From: an uncultured Algibacter sp.
GTDB lineage: Bacteria > Bacteroidota > Bacteroidia > Flavobacteriales > Flavobacteriaceae
Assembly: GCF_947487575.1 (NCBI RefSeq)
Contig: NZ_CANKXG010000012.1
Coordinates: 56,869 to 120,868 of the forward strand
DNA length: 64,000 nucleotides
Direction of reading: 5' to 3'
Part shown: piece after piece, positions 37,089 to 46,963 of the stretch
How positions within the stretch are numbered: position 1 is the stretch's first letter
Layout of the letters: every line of letters starts with the position of its first letter
Notes under the pieces: generated by a model
Database searches by the model: none
Seen by the model: only the letters and a program-made list of their open reading frames with translations
Told to the model about the DNA's origin: nothing
Made by a program: the position numbers and the translations under genes

Positions 37089-39314
37089 TTACATTCTTCT
37101 AACCTTATCTATGCCATTAATTTTTTTAAGTTTTTCTAAAAGCTTTTTTATAATAGTATTATTTTTTACTATAACATCAATTTTTCCAGAAAAAAGACCA
37201 TGATTACTTTCAAAACTTATGCTTTTCATGTTTACATGCATGTTTTCAGAAACAATTTTAGTAATATCGTTTACTAATCCAATATGATCAATTCCGGTTA
37301 AAATTATTTTAACTAAAAACTCTTGCTGAGTAGAATCTACCCATTTTGCAAACATTATTCTGTATGCATAGTTGGATTGTAAACTTACTGCATTTGGACA
37401 GTTTTTTTTATGCACTTTAATGCCTTCATTTACTGTTAAAAACCCAAAAACATTATCTCCAGGAATAGGATTACAACAATTAGATAATTTGTAATCTAGT
37501 TTTTCTTCCTCTTTACCGAAAACGAGTGAATCATATTTTAAAGTGACTTCTTGTTTTTCTAATTCCTCTTTTTTAATTGTAGATTTTTTATTGATTTTAT
37601 TCTTGATAAAACTCATTAAAGCATTGCTTCTTGATGAAGCGTAGCTTTTTAGCATGGTATTATCGATAGTACCAATTCCAATCCTGTAAAATAAATCGAG
37701 ACTTGTTTTTAACTTGAAATAGTTAACCATTCCGTTAATGGTTTTTTCATCAAGTGTAATTTTTAATTGTTTTAATTTGCGACGAAGTATTTCCTTGCCA
37801 TCTTCACCAATACGTTTTTTGTCTTCTTTTAAGGCCGATTTTATTTTGCTTCGTGCACGTGCCGTTGTAGTATAGTCTAACCAGTTTGGATTAGGTTTTA
37901 CACTTTCTGAAGTAATAATATCAACTTGGTCGCCACTATTTAATTCATGACTCAAAGGTTCTAGTTTGCCATTTACTTTCGCACCACGCGTTTTCATGCC
38001 AACTTCTGTATGAATACTAAAAGCAAAATCTAGCGCGGTAGCTCCTTTTGGTAAAGATTTTAAATCGCCACCAGGTGTAAAAACAAATATTTCTTTTGAA
38101 TATAGGTTTAATTTAAATTGTTCTACAAAATCAACAGCATTCATGTCTGGATTTTCAAGAGCTTCTTGAAGCCTGTTAATCCAACTTTCTAAATTATCTT
38201 CTTTTTCGTTATTTTGTTTGTATTTATAGTGTGCAGCATAACCTTTTTCGGCAATTTCATTCATGCGCTCACTTCTAATTTGAACCTCTACCCATCTGCC
38301 TTTTGGACCCATAACGGTAATGTGCAGCGCTTCGTACCCTGTAGATTTAGGTGAAGAAATCCAATCACGTAATCGTATAGGGTTTGGTCTAAAATGATCT
38401 GTTACTACAGAATAAATTTTCCAAGCTAAAAATTTTTCGTTTTGTGGGTCAGAATCACATTTGTAAATGATACGTACAGCAAATTTATCATAAACTTCAT
38501 CAAAGGAAACCCCTTGGTTTACCATTTTTTTTCGAATTGAAAAAATTGATTTAGGCCTTCCTTTTATAGTGTATCTTAAGTTTTCTTTATTAAGAGAATT
38601 TTCTATTACCTCACTGAATAAAGCAATGTAATTATCTTGTTCTTCTTTGCTTTCTTTTATTTTATCAAAAATATCATTGTAAATATCAGGTTCAGTATAC
38701 TTTAAACCTAAATCTTCTAACTCAGTTTTTATATTATAAAGCCCAATTCTGTGTGCTAATGGCGCATAAATATATAAGGTCTCAGATGCAATTTTAATTT
38801 GCTTGTCAGGACGCATAGAGTCCATAGTTTGCATGTTGTGAAGCCTGTCTGCAATTTTAATAATAATTACCCTAACATCATCATTAAGGGTTAAAAGCAT
38901 TTTACGGAAATTCTCTGCTTGCAAGGACACGTCCATATCTTTTTCCTTACTTAAGGAAGATATTTTTGTAAGTCCATCAACAATGGTAGCGATAGTTTTG
39001 CCAAATTTTTTAGCTATATCATTAATTTTATAGTCCGGACTATCTTCTACCACATCATGGAGTAGGGCAGCAGCTATTGAGGTAGCGTCTAAACCAATTT
39101 CTTGAGCTACAATTTTTGCCACAGCAAGCGGATGGAAAATATAAGCTTCGCCAGATTTTCTACGTTGGTTTTTATGCCCATCTAACGCCACTTCAAAAGC
39201 ACTACGAATAAGTTTTTTGTCTTCAGTAGAAAGCGTGGTGTAACTTACCTTTAGTAGTTCTTTGTAGGCCCTTGTAATGGCAGCGTTTTCTATTTCTATT
39301 GCTTCCTCTGTCAT
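37089..39314 (-). CDS. RelA/SpoT-family (p)ppGpp synthetase/hydrolase
   Basis: A 741-residue stringent-response enzyme. The N-terminal HD hydrolase domain shows HPLAVAKIVAQEIG and ALLHDVVEDS (about 62-93). The synthetase domain has KGRPKSIFSIRKKM and YEALHITVMGPKGRWVEVQI. TGS (VFTPGGDLKSLPKGATALDF) and C-terminal ACT domains follow, with a CCNPIPGD zinc-finger motif. Both catalytic domains look intact, so it is probably bifunctional (Rel/SpoT-like). It likely makes and degrades ppGpp in response to starvation. It lies 72 bases downstream of rdgB and 26 bases upstream of the Fur-family gene. Confidence 0.95.
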   Translation of the reverse strand: MTEEAIEIENAAITRAYKELLKVSYTTLSTEDKKLIRSAFEVALDGHKNQRRKSGEAYIFHPLAVAKIVAQEIGLDATSIAAALLHDVVEDSPDYKINDIAKKFGKTIATIVDGLTKISSLSKEKDMDVSLQAENFRKMLLTLNDDVRVIIIKIADRLHNMQTMDSMRPDKQIKIASETLYIYAPLAHRIGLYNIKTELEDLGLKYTEPDIYNDIFDKIKESKEEQDNYIALFSEVIENSLNKENLRYTIKGRPKSIFSIRKKMVNQGVSFDEVYDKFAVRIIYKCDSDPQNEKFLAWKIYSVVTDHFRPNPIRLRDWISSPKSTGYEALHITVMGPKGRWVEVQIRSERMNEIAEKGYAAHYKYKQNNEKEDNLESWINRLQEALENPDMNAVDFVEQFKLNLYSKEIFVFTPGGDLKSLPKGATALDFAFSIHTEVGMKTRGAKVNGKLEPLSHELNSGDQVDIITSESVKPNPNWLDYTTTARARSKIKSALKEDKKRIGEDGKEILRRKLKQLKITLDEKTINGMVNYFKLKTSLDLFYRIGIGTIDNTMLKSYASSRSNALMSFIKNKINKKSTIKKEELEKQEVTLKYDSLVFGKEEEKLDYKLSNCCNPIPGDNVFGFLTVNEGIKVHKKNCPNAVSLQSNYAYRIMFAKWVDSTQQEFLVKIILTGIDHIGLVNDITKIVSENMHVNMKSISFESNHGLFSGKIDVIVKNNTIIKKLLEKLKKINGIDKVRRM

Positions 39315-39386
39315 AGATTAAAAGTAACATAAAGAATATTAACAGCCAACCAGAAATTTACTTTTTTATTAGTAATTTTTTCGTTC

Positions 39387-39959
39387 TTAAGAATTTAAAA
39401 ATTTCACCAATTCTGAAACAGCTTTTCCTCGGTGTCCAATACTGTTTTTTATATTTAAATCCATTTCAGCAAATGTTTCATTAAAGTTATTTGGTTTAAA
39501 AATGGGGTCGTAACCAAAACCTTTTTTTCCTTGTTTGATTTTAGTAATTTTCCCCTTACAAACTCCTGAAAACGATTGTAAAGTATCATTAATATAAAGT
39601 GCAATTACAGTTTTAAATTGAGCTCTGCGATTTTTTTTATTAGTCAACGCGTTTAATAGTTTATTCATATTATCGTTGTCATCTCGCTGTTCTCCTGCAT
39701 AGCGAGCAGAATATACGCCAGGAGCACCGTTTAGTGCCTCGACTTCTAGACCTGTATCGTCTGCAAAACAATCAAAGGCATAATGTTCTTTTATGTATTT
39801 TGCTTTTTGGATAGCATTACCTTCTATAGTGCTTTGCGTTTCTGGAATATCCTCAAAGCACCCTATATCTTTTAAGCTTAATAATTTTATGCTTGCTGGA
39901 ATTAAAGCTTGAACTTCTTCAAGTTTATTTAAATTATTTGTAGCGAAAACAAGTTTCAT
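39387..39959 (-). CDS. rdgB: RdgB/HAM1-type non-canonical purine NTP pyrophosphatase
   Basis: A 190-residue enzyme that hydrolyses dITP, XTP and similar nucleotides to monophosphates, protecting DNA. The N-terminus FATNNLNKLEEVQ, FADDTGLEVEALNGAPGVYS, the KKGFGYDPIFKP loop and SIGHRGKAV are diagnostic. The size is typical. It has its own -7 box and lies divergent from hpf. Confidence 0.95.
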   Translation of the reverse strand: MKLVFATNNLNKLEEVQALIPASIKLLSLKDIGCFEDIPETQSTIEGNAIQKAKYIKEHYAFDCFADDTGLEVEALNGAPGVYSARYAGEQRDDNDNMNKLLNALTNKKNRRAQFKTVIALYINDTLQSFSGVCKGKITKIKQGKKGFGYDPIFKPNNFNETFAEMDLNIKNSIGHRGKAVSELVKFLNS

Positions 39960-39979
39960 GGATTAAATATTTAAGATTT

Positions 39980-39987
39980 CAAAAATA
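39980..39987 (-). promoter_or_regulatory. -7 box of rdgB
   Basis: TATTTTTG on the minus strand, about 20 bases before the rdgB ATG. Confidence 0.5.
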
Positions 39988-40130
39988 CTATTATTTGATT
40001 TTAAATGATATAGAGATTATTTAATTTTTTAAAAGAAAAATTTATCTTTATTTTATGATTTTTGTTGCTTTTTTTTATTTATAAAACTCGTATCTTAGAA
40101 TAGAATTTAAACATTAAAAAGAAGACGAAT

Positions 40131-40430
40131 ATGACAGTAAATTTTCAGTATGTAGGGGTAGATGTAAGCGAAACTCTTTCTGCTTTCACAAAAGAGAAAT
40201 TAGAAAAACTATTTAACAGATATGAGTTTTTAATAAGTGCATCGGTACACTTTAAATTAGATGAGAAAAATTATAAAGATGGTAAAATTTGTAATATAGA
40301 GTTAAGCTTGCCAGGCCCAAGAATTTTTGCAACTTCAAACGAACGTAATTTTGAAGTATCAGTAAGAGAAACTATAAGTGATTTAGAGCGTCAATTAAAA
40401 AAGCGTAAAGAAGTTTATAAAACGCATTAA
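40131..40430 (+). CDS. hpf: Ribosome hibernation promoting factor, short form
   Basis: A 99-residue Hpf/RaiA-type protein: NFQYVGVDVSETLSAFTKEK, NRYEFLISASVHFKLDE and ISDLERQLKKRKEVYKTH. It binds the 30S subunit in stationary phase and helps ribosomes dimerise or become inactive. It is the short form without the C-terminal dimerisation domain. Its stop overlaps the stop of the convergent rlmH by four bases. Confidence 0.9.
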   Translation: MTVNFQYVGVDVSETLSAFTKEKLEKLFNRYEFLISASVHFKLDEKNYKDGKICNIELSLPGPRIFATSNERNFEVSVRETISDLERQLKKRKEVYKTH

Positions 40431-40900
40431 CGATGGTGATAAGGCTCATTTCTTAAAATAGTGAAGCCTCTATAAACTTGTTCAATAAAAAATAAACGAA
40501 TCATTTGATGGGAAAATGTCATTTTTGATAATGATATTTTCCCATTTGCTTTTTTATATACCTCATCAGAAAAGCCATATGGACCACCAATAACAAAAAC
40601 TAAACGTTTTATGCCAGAGTTCATGTGCTTTTGTAAGTAAGATGAAAATAATAAGGAATCGTACTGTTTCCCATTTTCATCAAGTAGAATTAAAGTGTCT
40701 GTTGGCTTTATTTTATTCAAAATAAGTTCACCTTCTTTCTGCTTTTGTTGTGCTTCACTTAAATTTTTAGATTTTTTTATGTCTGGAATTACATCTAAGT
40801 TAAACTTAATGTAATGCCCTAAACGCTTAATATAATCATCAATTAAGGATGTAAGTTGTTTGTTATCAGTCTTACCAATAGTGATTAGTGCTATAGTCAT
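40427..40900 (-). CDS. rlmH: 23S rRNA pseudouridine-1915 N3-methyltransferase RlmH
   Basis: A 157-residue SPOUT methyltransferase. RLVFVIGGPYGFSDEVYKKA forms the knotted AdoMet site, and SLSKMTFSHQMIRLFFIEQV with the C-terminal RNEPYHHR are invariant in the family. It methylates the pseudouridine at 1915 of 23S rRNA on the 70S ribosome. It is convergent with hpf. Confidence 0.96.
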   Translation of the reverse strand: MTIALITIGKTDNKQLTSLIDDYIKRLGHYIKFNLDVIPDIKKSKNLSEAQQKQKEGELILNKIKPTDTLILLDENGKQYDSLLFSSYLQKHMNSGIKRLVFVIGGPYGFSDEVYKKANGKISLSKMTFSHQMIRLFFIEQVYRGFTILRNEPYHHR

Positions 40901-41001
40901 AAAAACAAAATTAGTGTTTCATATTTATGAATAATACATTTAATTAGAAAAAAAATTATAAATTTCGTAAATGTAAAATTTATTTTAGCGAATCTATTTC
41001 T

Positions 41002-41009
41002 TATTTTTG
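41002..41009 (+). promoter_or_regulatory. -7 box of nadC
   Basis: TATTTTTG, 23 bases before the nadC ATG. The -33 element is weak. Confidence 0.5.
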
Positions 41010-41032
41010 CTGTAACTAACTAATGATTTATT

Positions 41033-41893
41033 ATGATTACACAAGAGCAGTTTGATACAGAAGTGAAGATGATTATTGAAAATGCTATTCGCGAGGATGT
41101 TGGTGATGGCGATCATAGTTCGTTAGCCTGTATTCCAACAAATGCAAGAGGAAAAGCGAAGCTTTTAGTTAAAGATAAAGGCGTTATTGGTGGTGTGAAT
41201 TTTGCTAAAAAGGTGTTTGCTCACGTAGATAAGAATTTAAAATTAGATGTTAGAATTGAAGATGGAAGCGAAGTAACATTTGGAGATATTGTAATGTATG
41301 TTGAAGGATCATCGCAATCTATATTAAAAGCAGAGCGTACTGTTTTAAATGCTATGCAACGTATGAGTGCTATTGCTACTAAAACTAGAATGTTTGTTAA
41401 TTTAGTAGAGGGTACAAAAACAAGAATTCTAGATACTAGAAAAACAACACCAGGTATTCGCGTTTTAGAAAAATGGGCAGTAAAAATTGGTGGTGGTGAT
41501 AACCATAGGTTTGCGCTTTATGATATGATAATGCTTAAAGACAACCACATTGATTTTGCAGGAGGTATAACTAAAGCCATTGAATTGACTAAAGACTACT
41601 TAAAAGAAACCGGAAGAAATTTACAAATAATGGTTGAAGCCAGAGATTTATCTGAAGTTCAGGAAATCTTATTGAATGAAGGTGTTTTTAGAATATTATT
41701 AGATAATTTTGATTATGAAGATACTAGAAAAGCTGTTAAGCTAATTGGTGATAAATGCCTTACTGAATCTTCAGGGAATATAAACGAAACTACTATTAGA
41801 CATTATGCAGAGTGTGGTGTTAACTATATTTCTTGTGGTGCGTTAACACATTCTGTGCATAACATGGATTTAAGTTTAAAAGCCATAAAATAA
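41033..41893 (+). CDS. nadC: Nicotinate-nucleotide pyrophosphorylase (carboxylating)
   Basis: A 286-residue quinolinate phosphoribosyltransferase that forms nicotinate mononucleotide in NAD synthesis. AIREDVGDGDHSS, ERTVLNAMQRMSAIATKT, ILDTRKTTPGIRVLEKWAVK, MLKDNHIDF and ESSGNINETTI are the family signatures. The length is normal. It has its own -7 box and is followed after 77 bases by the YihY-like gene, which also has its own promoter. Confidence 0.97.
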   Translation: MITQEQFDTEVKMIIENAIREDVGDGDHSSLACIPTNARGKAKLLVKDKGVIGGVNFAKKVFAHVDKNLKLDVRIEDGSEVTFGDIVMYVEGSSQSILKAERTVLNAMQRMSAIATKTRMFVNLVEGTKTRILDTRKTTPGIRVLEKWAVKIGGGDNHRFALYDMIMLKDNHIDFAGGITKAIELTKDYLKETGRNLQIMVEARDLSEVQEILLNEGVFRILLDNFDYEDTRKAVKLIGDKCLTESSGNINETTIRHYAECGVNYISCGALTHSVHNMDLSLKAIK

Positions 41894-41908
41894 TTTAACT
41901 CTTTTCTT

Positions 41909-41942
41909 ATTGCTTTTTTACTTTTTTAATTTAATAACTTTG
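41909..41942 (+). promoter_or_regulatory. Promoter of the YihY-like gene
   Basis: TTG at 41910-41912, a 22-base spacer and TAACTTTG at 41935-41942. The -7 box fits TAnnTTTG; the spacer is slightly long. Confidence 0.5.
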
Positions 41943-41970
41943 CTATAAATATTAAAAATGCAAATTATTA

Positions 41971-42924
41971 ATGTCTAAGGCGCTTGATGAAAAACTTGAT
42001 AAAATCCCCATTATAAATATATTGGTGCGTTTTTTACGACAGTTAAAGCTTCCAGGTCTTGAAGGTTTATCATTTTATGATTTATTAGTTTTATACATTA
42101 CAGGCATAGTTAAAGGAGCATTAACAACTAGGGCAAGTGCTATTGCTTTTAGTTTTTTTACTGCAATATTTCCCTTTTTATTATTTGTGCTAATTATTAT
42201 TCCTTATGTGCCAATTGACGATTTTAAAATAGAATTTTTACAATTTTTAGAATCTTTTTTACCTTCAAGTACATCCGATTTTTTCTTTGAAAATATTTTT
42301 GAAAACATAGACCAATCTCAACGTGGAGGCTTATTGTCTTCTGTTTTTGTATTGTCTATTGCTTTAATGGCTTTTGGTGTGAATGCGGTGTTTTCTGGTT
42401 TTGAGAATTCCTATCATGAGCAATTAACACGTAGCGTTTTTAAACAGTATTTGTATGCGTTGAGTATTGCTTTGATTTTGGCTTTTCTACTCATTATTAC
42501 CATTATAGTTTTAGGATATATTCAAATTTATGTTGTGAAAGAATTACTGCAAGCTTTGGAAGGTAGGGGGTATCAGGTAGACTCAAATGATATGTTTTGG
42601 CCAAACATTGTGCAGTATTTATTTTTTGTAGTTATGGTTTATATTGCAACAGCAACTTTATATTATTTTGGTACTAGAGAAGGTCGCGATTCTAAATTCT
42701 TTTCTGTTGGCGCCATTTTTACGACCTTATTAATAATGCTAACATCGTATTTGTTTGGTGTGTATATTGAAAACTTCGGGCAGTATAATAAGCTTTATGG
42801 TTCAATTGGAGCCTTGTTAATCTTATTATTTTATTTGTGGCTTAATGCTAATATTCTATTGTTAGGTTATGAGCTTAATGCATCACTTCAATTTTTAAGA
42901 AAATATCCAAAAAAGGAAGAATAA
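41971..42924 (+). CDS. YihY/BrkB-family inner-membrane protein
   Basis: A 317-residue membrane protein with about six hydrophobic helices. TTRASAIAFSFFTAIFPFLL and the C-terminal YGSIGALLILLFYLWLNANI are typical of YihY (formerly confused with RNase BN). The function of the family is not firmly known, with roles in permeability or transport suggested. It lies 23 bases upstream of priA and probably shares its transcript. Confidence 0.9.
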   Translation: MSKALDEKLDKIPIINILVRFLRQLKLPGLEGLSFYDLLVLYITGIVKGALTTRASAIAFSFFTAIFPFLLFVLIIIPYVPIDDFKIEFLQFLESFLPSSTSDFFFENIFENIDQSQRGGLLSSVFVLSIALMAFGVNAVFSGFENSYHEQLTRSVFKQYLYALSIALILAFLLIITIIVLGYIQIYVVKELLQALEGRGYQVDSNDMFWPNIVQYLFFVVMVYIATATLYYFGTREGRDSKFFSVGAIFTTLLIMLTSYLFGVYIENFGQYNKLYGSIGALLILLFYLWLNANILLLGYELNASLQFLRKYPKKEE

Positions 42925-42947
42925 TTTTAAAATATTACTTTTAGCTT

Positions 42948-45401
42948 ATGGCTTTCTTTATTGATGTTATTATTCCAATTCCGCTTCAAAAATTATTCAC
43001 TTATAGTATTACCAATTCTGAGGCTAATTTTATAAAGCCAGGTGTGCGTGTTGCTGTACCATTTGGGAAATCTAAAATTTACACAGGTATTGTATATAAT
43101 GTTCATAATAATGCACCTACCGCTTATGAAGCCAAGGATATTCAACAAATTTTAGATGAAACACCTATTGTTAATCAAATTCAATTACAGCTTTGGGAGT
43201 GGATTTCAAGTTACTACATGTGTACGCTAGGAGATGTTATGCGAGCGGCATTACCAAGTGCTTTTATTTTAGAAAGTGAAACTGTAATTTCTAAAAATAG
43301 CGTTAAAACTATTGATGAATCAATTTTGAAGGATGATGAGTTTTTGGTTTATGAAGCTTTGCATCATCAATCAAATTTAAAAATTCACGATATTTCTAAT
43401 ATTCTTGATAAGAAGAATGTGCTTACAGTAATTAAAAGACTTATTGAAAAAGAGGCTATTTCTGTTGATGAAGAAGTGTTTGAAAAGTATAAGCCTAAAT
43501 TGGTACGCTATGTTAAATTACACACTAGTTTTACTTCAGAAAAGGCGCTTCATGGTTTATTAGATGAATTGAGTAGAGCACCAAAGCAGCGTGATGTTGT
43601 GATGACTTTGTTTTCTATTTCAGCTAAGACGAAAAAGCCCGTAAAAGTTAAAGATTTATCAGAAGAAAGTGGTGCATCCGCATCCATTATAAAAGCATTA
43701 GTAGATAAAGGTGTTTTGGAAGAGTATCATATTCAAACTGATAGAGTAGAATATTCTGGTGAAGATACTGAAGCTTCAAAACGATTAAATGAATATCAAA
43801 AAACAGCTTTAGGCGAAATAAAAGCATCTTTTGAGAAACACCAAGTTACCTTGCTGCATGGTGTAACGTCTTCAGGTAAAACAGAAGTATATGTTAAGTT
43901 AATTGAAGATACATTAAACGAAGGGAAACAGGTATTGTATTTACTTCCTGAAATAGCGCTAACCACTCAATTAATTACAAGGCTTCAGAATTATTTCGGA
44001 GAACAAGTAGCCGTTTTTCATTCAAAATACTCAGTTCATGAGCGTGTTGAAGTTTGGAATAATGTTCTGCACAATTCCGCGAAAGCGAAAATAATATTAG
44101 GAGCGCGCTCATCTATATTTTTGCCTTTTAATAATCTAGGATTAATAATTGTTGATGAAGAGCACGAGCAATCCTTTAAGCAGTTTGATCCTGCTCCACG
44201 TTATCATGCCAGAGATACTGCTGTTATTTTGGCATATATGCATCAAGCTAAAACACTTTTAGGTTCAGCTACACCAAGTTTGGAAAGTTATTTTAATGCG
44301 AAACAAAATAAGTATGGTTTTGTTGAAATCACAAAGCGTTATAACGATGTGTTAATGCCAGATATTGAGTTGGTTGATATTAAAGATAAGCTGAAGAAGA
44401 AACGGATGAAAGGGCATTTTAGTGATAGGCTTATTGAAGAAATGACTGAAACTTTAAAAGATGGTAATCAGATTATATTGTTTCAAAACCGACGTGGATT
44501 TTCGCCTATTATAGAGTGTAAAACCTGTGGTCATTCTCCGCAATGCCCAAATTGTGATGTGAGTTTAACGTATCATCAATATAGAAATCAACTGCGTTGT
44601 CATTATTGTGGATATAATGCTGCTATGATGCAAGATTGTGAAGCTTGTGGAAGTCAAGATTTAGATAATAAAGGTTTTGGTACAGAGCAAATAGAAGAAG
44701 AAGTAAAATTGTTATTTCCTGAACATAAAGTAGCGCGTATGGATTTAGATACTACTAGAGGCAAATATGGTTACGAAAAAATAATTACAGCTTTAGAGCA
44801 ACAAGAAATTGATATTTTGGTAGGAACGCAAATGCTAACCAAAGGGTTGGATTTTAGGCATGTAAAGTTGGTTGGTATTATGAATGCTGATAATATGCTA
44901 AACTTCCCTGATTTTAGGGCACATGAACGTAGTTTTCAATTGATGCTTCAAGTATCGGGTAGGGCAGGACGAACTGAGGAACGAGGAAAGGTTTTAATCC
45001 AAACCTATAACCCATATCATAATATATTACAACAAGTATCTACTAATAATTATATTGATATGTTTAAGGAACAAATGGACGATCGGTATAATTTTAAATA
45101 CCCGCCAGTTTATAAACAGATAAAAATCACTTTAAAGCATAAGGATTATAATAGAGTAGAAACAGCTTCAATTTGGTACGCTAAATCATTAAGGCAGCTT
45201 TTTAAAGAACATGTATTGGGGCCAGAGTCACCGCCTATAGCTAGAATTAGAAATCAGTTTCATAAAAATATTTTGGTTAAAATTCCTAAACAACACTCGT
45301 TAGCAAAAACGAAAGAAGCTATTATTAAAATTAATAATAGCTTCTTGAGTATAAAAGATTTTCGGTCAGTTAGGGTAATTTTAAATGTCGATAACTTTTA
45401 A
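42948..45401 (+). CDS. priA: Primosomal protein N' (replication restart helicase)
   Basis: An 817-residue 3'-5' DNA helicase that reloads the replisome at stalled forks. The N-terminal 3'BD domain (IPIPLQKLFTYSI) is followed by Walker A LLHGVTSSGKTEVYVK, the DEEH box in IIVDEEHEQSF, and a zinc-binding region (CKTCGHSPQCPNCDVSL and CHYCGY, then CEACGS). GTQMLTKGLDF and SGRAGRTEERGKV are the later helicase motifs. The length is slightly above E. coli. A perfect 16-bp palindrome sits near its 3' end. Confidence 0.96.
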   Translation: MAFFIDVIIPIPLQKLFTYSITNSEANFIKPGVRVAVPFGKSKIYTGIVYNVHNNAPTAYEAKDIQQILDETPIVNQIQLQLWEWISSYYMCTLGDVMRAALPSAFILESETVISKNSVKTIDESILKDDEFLVYEALHHQSNLKIHDISNILDKKNVLTVIKRLIEKEAISVDEEVFEKYKPKLVRYVKLHTSFTSEKALHGLLDELSRAPKQRDVVMTLFSISAKTKKPVKVKDLSEESGASASIIKALVDKGVLEEYHIQTDRVEYSGEDTEASKRLNEYQKTALGEIKASFEKHQVTLLHGVTSSGKTEVYVKLIEDTLNEGKQVLYLLPEIALTTQLITRLQNYFGEQVAVFHSKYSVHERVEVWNNVLHNSAKAKIILGARSSIFLPFNNLGLIIVDEEHEQSFKQFDPAPRYHARDTAVILAYMHQAKTLLGSATPSLESYFNAKQNKYGFVEITKRYNDVLMPDIELVDIKDKLKKKRMKGHFSDRLIEEMTETLKDGNQIILFQNRRGFSPIIECKTCGHSPQCPNCDVSLTYHQYRNQLRCHYCGYNAAMMQDCEACGSQDLDNKGFGTEQIEEEVKLLFPEHKVARMDLDTTRGKYGYEKIITALEQQEIDILVGTQMLTKGLDFRHVKLVGIMNADNMLNFPDFRAHERSFQLMLQVSGRAGRTEERGKVLIQTYNPYHNILQQVSTNNYIDMFKEQMDDRYNFKYPPVYKQIKITLKHKDYNRVETASIWYAKSLRQLFKEHVLGPESPPIARIRNQFHKNILVKIPKQHSLAKTKEAIIKINNSFLSIKDFRSVRVILNVDNF
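45313..45346. repeat. 34-bp near-perfect palindrome inside the end of priA
   Basis: Arms AAGAAGCTATTATTAA at 45313-45328 and its exact complement at 45331-45346 around AA. The sequence also codes for KEAIIKINNSFL in priA. It lies about 55 bases upstream of the priA stop, in line with the convergent LytTR transcript. Confidence 0.8.
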
Positions 45402-45416
45402 TATTGTTGTGTGCTT

Positions 45417-46112
45417 TTAAATATTATTTAAAGCATCAACTAATTGGGTCTTTTTATTTCTACTTAAAGGAATTTCGTAAGCGCCAACTTCAACATTTTT
45501 ACTGTTGAATCTGTCAATCTTATCAAGATTCACGATATAAGATTTATGAATTCTTAAAAATTTACCTTCTGGTAATTCAGCTTCAAAAGACTTCATTGTA
45601 GATAATACTACTAAGCTGTTTTCTTCTGTAACAAGTTTTACATAATCACCAAGAGCTTCAATCCACTTGATATCCTTAATGTAAACTTTACGTTTTTTAA
45701 GGTTACTCTTCACAAATATATGTTCTCCTTCTTCTTCATTAAAGTCTAAAGTCAATCTATGTTGCTCTAAGGCTTTATCTACAGAAGTATTAAAACGTTC
45801 TCTTGTAATTGGTTTATGTAAGTAATCGGTAGCGTCGTAATTAAAAGCTTTAAAAGCATATTCGGTTTTACCGGTTACAAAAATAATTTGGGGTTTGTTG
45901 TTTAATACGTCTAAAAGTTCAAATCCATTCAATACTGGCATTTCAATATCGAGGAAAATTAAATCAACTTGATGCGTATTTAAACCATTTTTAGTCTCTA
46001 AAGCACTACTGTACTCTGCTATTAAATTAAGAGAGGGGTGATTCTCTACAAGTTTAACAATAGAGAGACGTTGTATTGCTGAATCGTCTACTACTACACA
46101 GTTTAAAGTCAT
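45417..46112 (-). CDS. LytTR-family response regulator
   Basis: A 231-residue two-component regulator. The receiver domain has D in LIFLDIEMPVLNG and the K in ITRERF/HKP (TDYLHKPITRE). The LytTR DNA-binding domain occupies the C-terminal 100 residues (IKWIEALGDYVKLVTEENS, FLRIHKSYIVNLDKIDRFNS). No histidine kinase is nearby, so its partner is elsewhere. It converges with priA across 15 bases. Confidence 0.94.
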   Translation of the reverse strand: MTLNCVVVDDSAIQRLSIVKLVENHPSLNLIAEYSSALETKNGLNTHQVDLIFLDIEMPVLNGFELLDVLNNKPQIIFVTGKTEYAFKAFNYDATDYLHKPITRERFNTSVDKALEQHRLTLDFNEEEGEHIFVKSNLKKRKVYIKDIKWIEALGDYVKLVTEENSLVVLSTMKSFEAELPEGKFLRIHKSYIVNLDKIDRFNSKNVEVGAYEIPLSRNKKTQLVDALNNI

Positions 46113-46248
46113 AACATTTATATTATTTCGGTTAAGATATCGACAATAGTACGAATAATTCGGTTAAAAACCAAAAAACATCGTTTAAATGCGTTTTTTA
46201 ACATAATATTAACAAAATAGCACATCTAAATTATTAAATAACAAAAAC

Positions 46249-46280
46249 GTTGCCAGAAAGGTAAATTATATTTATTTTTG
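46249..46280 (+). promoter_or_regulatory. Promoter of the rpsF-rpsR-rplI operon
   Basis: GTTG at 46249-46252, a 20-base spacer and TATTTTTG at 46273-46280. This fits the Bacteroidetes consensus well. The leader to the ATG is about 25 nt. Confidence 0.7.
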
Positions 46281-46311
46281 CACCCAATTTTTAACAATAA
46301 AAACGATTTTT

Positions 46312-46650
46312 ATGAATCATTATGAAACTGTTTTCATCTTAAATCCCGTTTTATCTGAAGATCAGATAAAGGAGACAGTAAAGAAATACGAAGATTTTCT
46401 TGTTTCGAACGGCGCTAAGATGGTATCAAAAGAAGATTGGGGACTAAAGAAATTAGCTTATCCAATCCAAAACAAGAAAAGTGGCTTTTATCATTTATTT
46501 GAGTACACTGTATCTGGAGAAGTAATAAACCCATTAGAAGTTGAGTTTAAGCGTGATGAGCGTTTTATGCGTTATTTAACGGTTGCGTTAGATAAACATG
46601 CAATTTCTTGGGCAGAAAGAAGAAGAGTTAAACTTAAACAAAAAGCCTAA
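46312..46650 (+). CDS. rpsF: 30S ribosomal protein S6
   Basis: A 112-residue S6: MNHYETVFILNPVLSEDQIK at the start, GLKKLAYPIQNKKSGFYHLF and DERFMRYLTVALDKHA. It binds S18 in the 30S platform. It is the first gene of the rpsF-rpsR-rplI operon, and the next ATG is three bases after its stop. Confidence 0.97.
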   Translation: MNHYETVFILNPVLSEDQIKETVKKYEDFLVSNGAKMVSKEDWGLKKLAYPIQNKKSGFYHLFEYTVSGEVINPLEVEFKRDERFMRYLTVALDKHAISWAERRRVKLKQKA

Positions 46651-46653
46651 TTT

Positions 46654-46950
46654 ATGTCATCAATAGAACAACAATCAAAAGGAAAAAAAGACGGCGAAAT
46701 TAGATATTTAACGCCGCTTAATATTGATACTAACAAGACTAAGAAATATTGTATGTTTCAAAAGTCTGGTATTAAGTATGTAGATTACAAAGATCCTGAT
46801 TTTTTAATGCGTTTTATTAACGAGCAAGGTAAAATTTTACCACGTCGTTTAACAGGAACCTCATTAAAGTATCAAAGAAAAGTGGCAGTAGCTGTAAAAA
46901 GAGCACGTCACTTAGCATTAATGCCTTACGTAGGAGATTTATTAAAATAA
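46654..46950 (+). CDS. rpsR: 30S ribosomal protein S18
   Basis: A 98-residue S18: [40 protein letters not shown] and [12 protein letters not shown]. The basic C-terminus binds 16S rRNA. No ssb lies between rpsF and rpsR, as is usual in Bacteroidetes. Confidence 0.97.
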   Translation: MSSIEQQSKGKKDGEIRYLTPLNIDTNKTKKYCMFQKSGIKYVDYKDPDFLMRFINEQGKILPRRLTGTSLKYQRKVAVAVKRARHLALMPYVGDLLK

Positions 46951-46963
46951 AATACCGATAACA

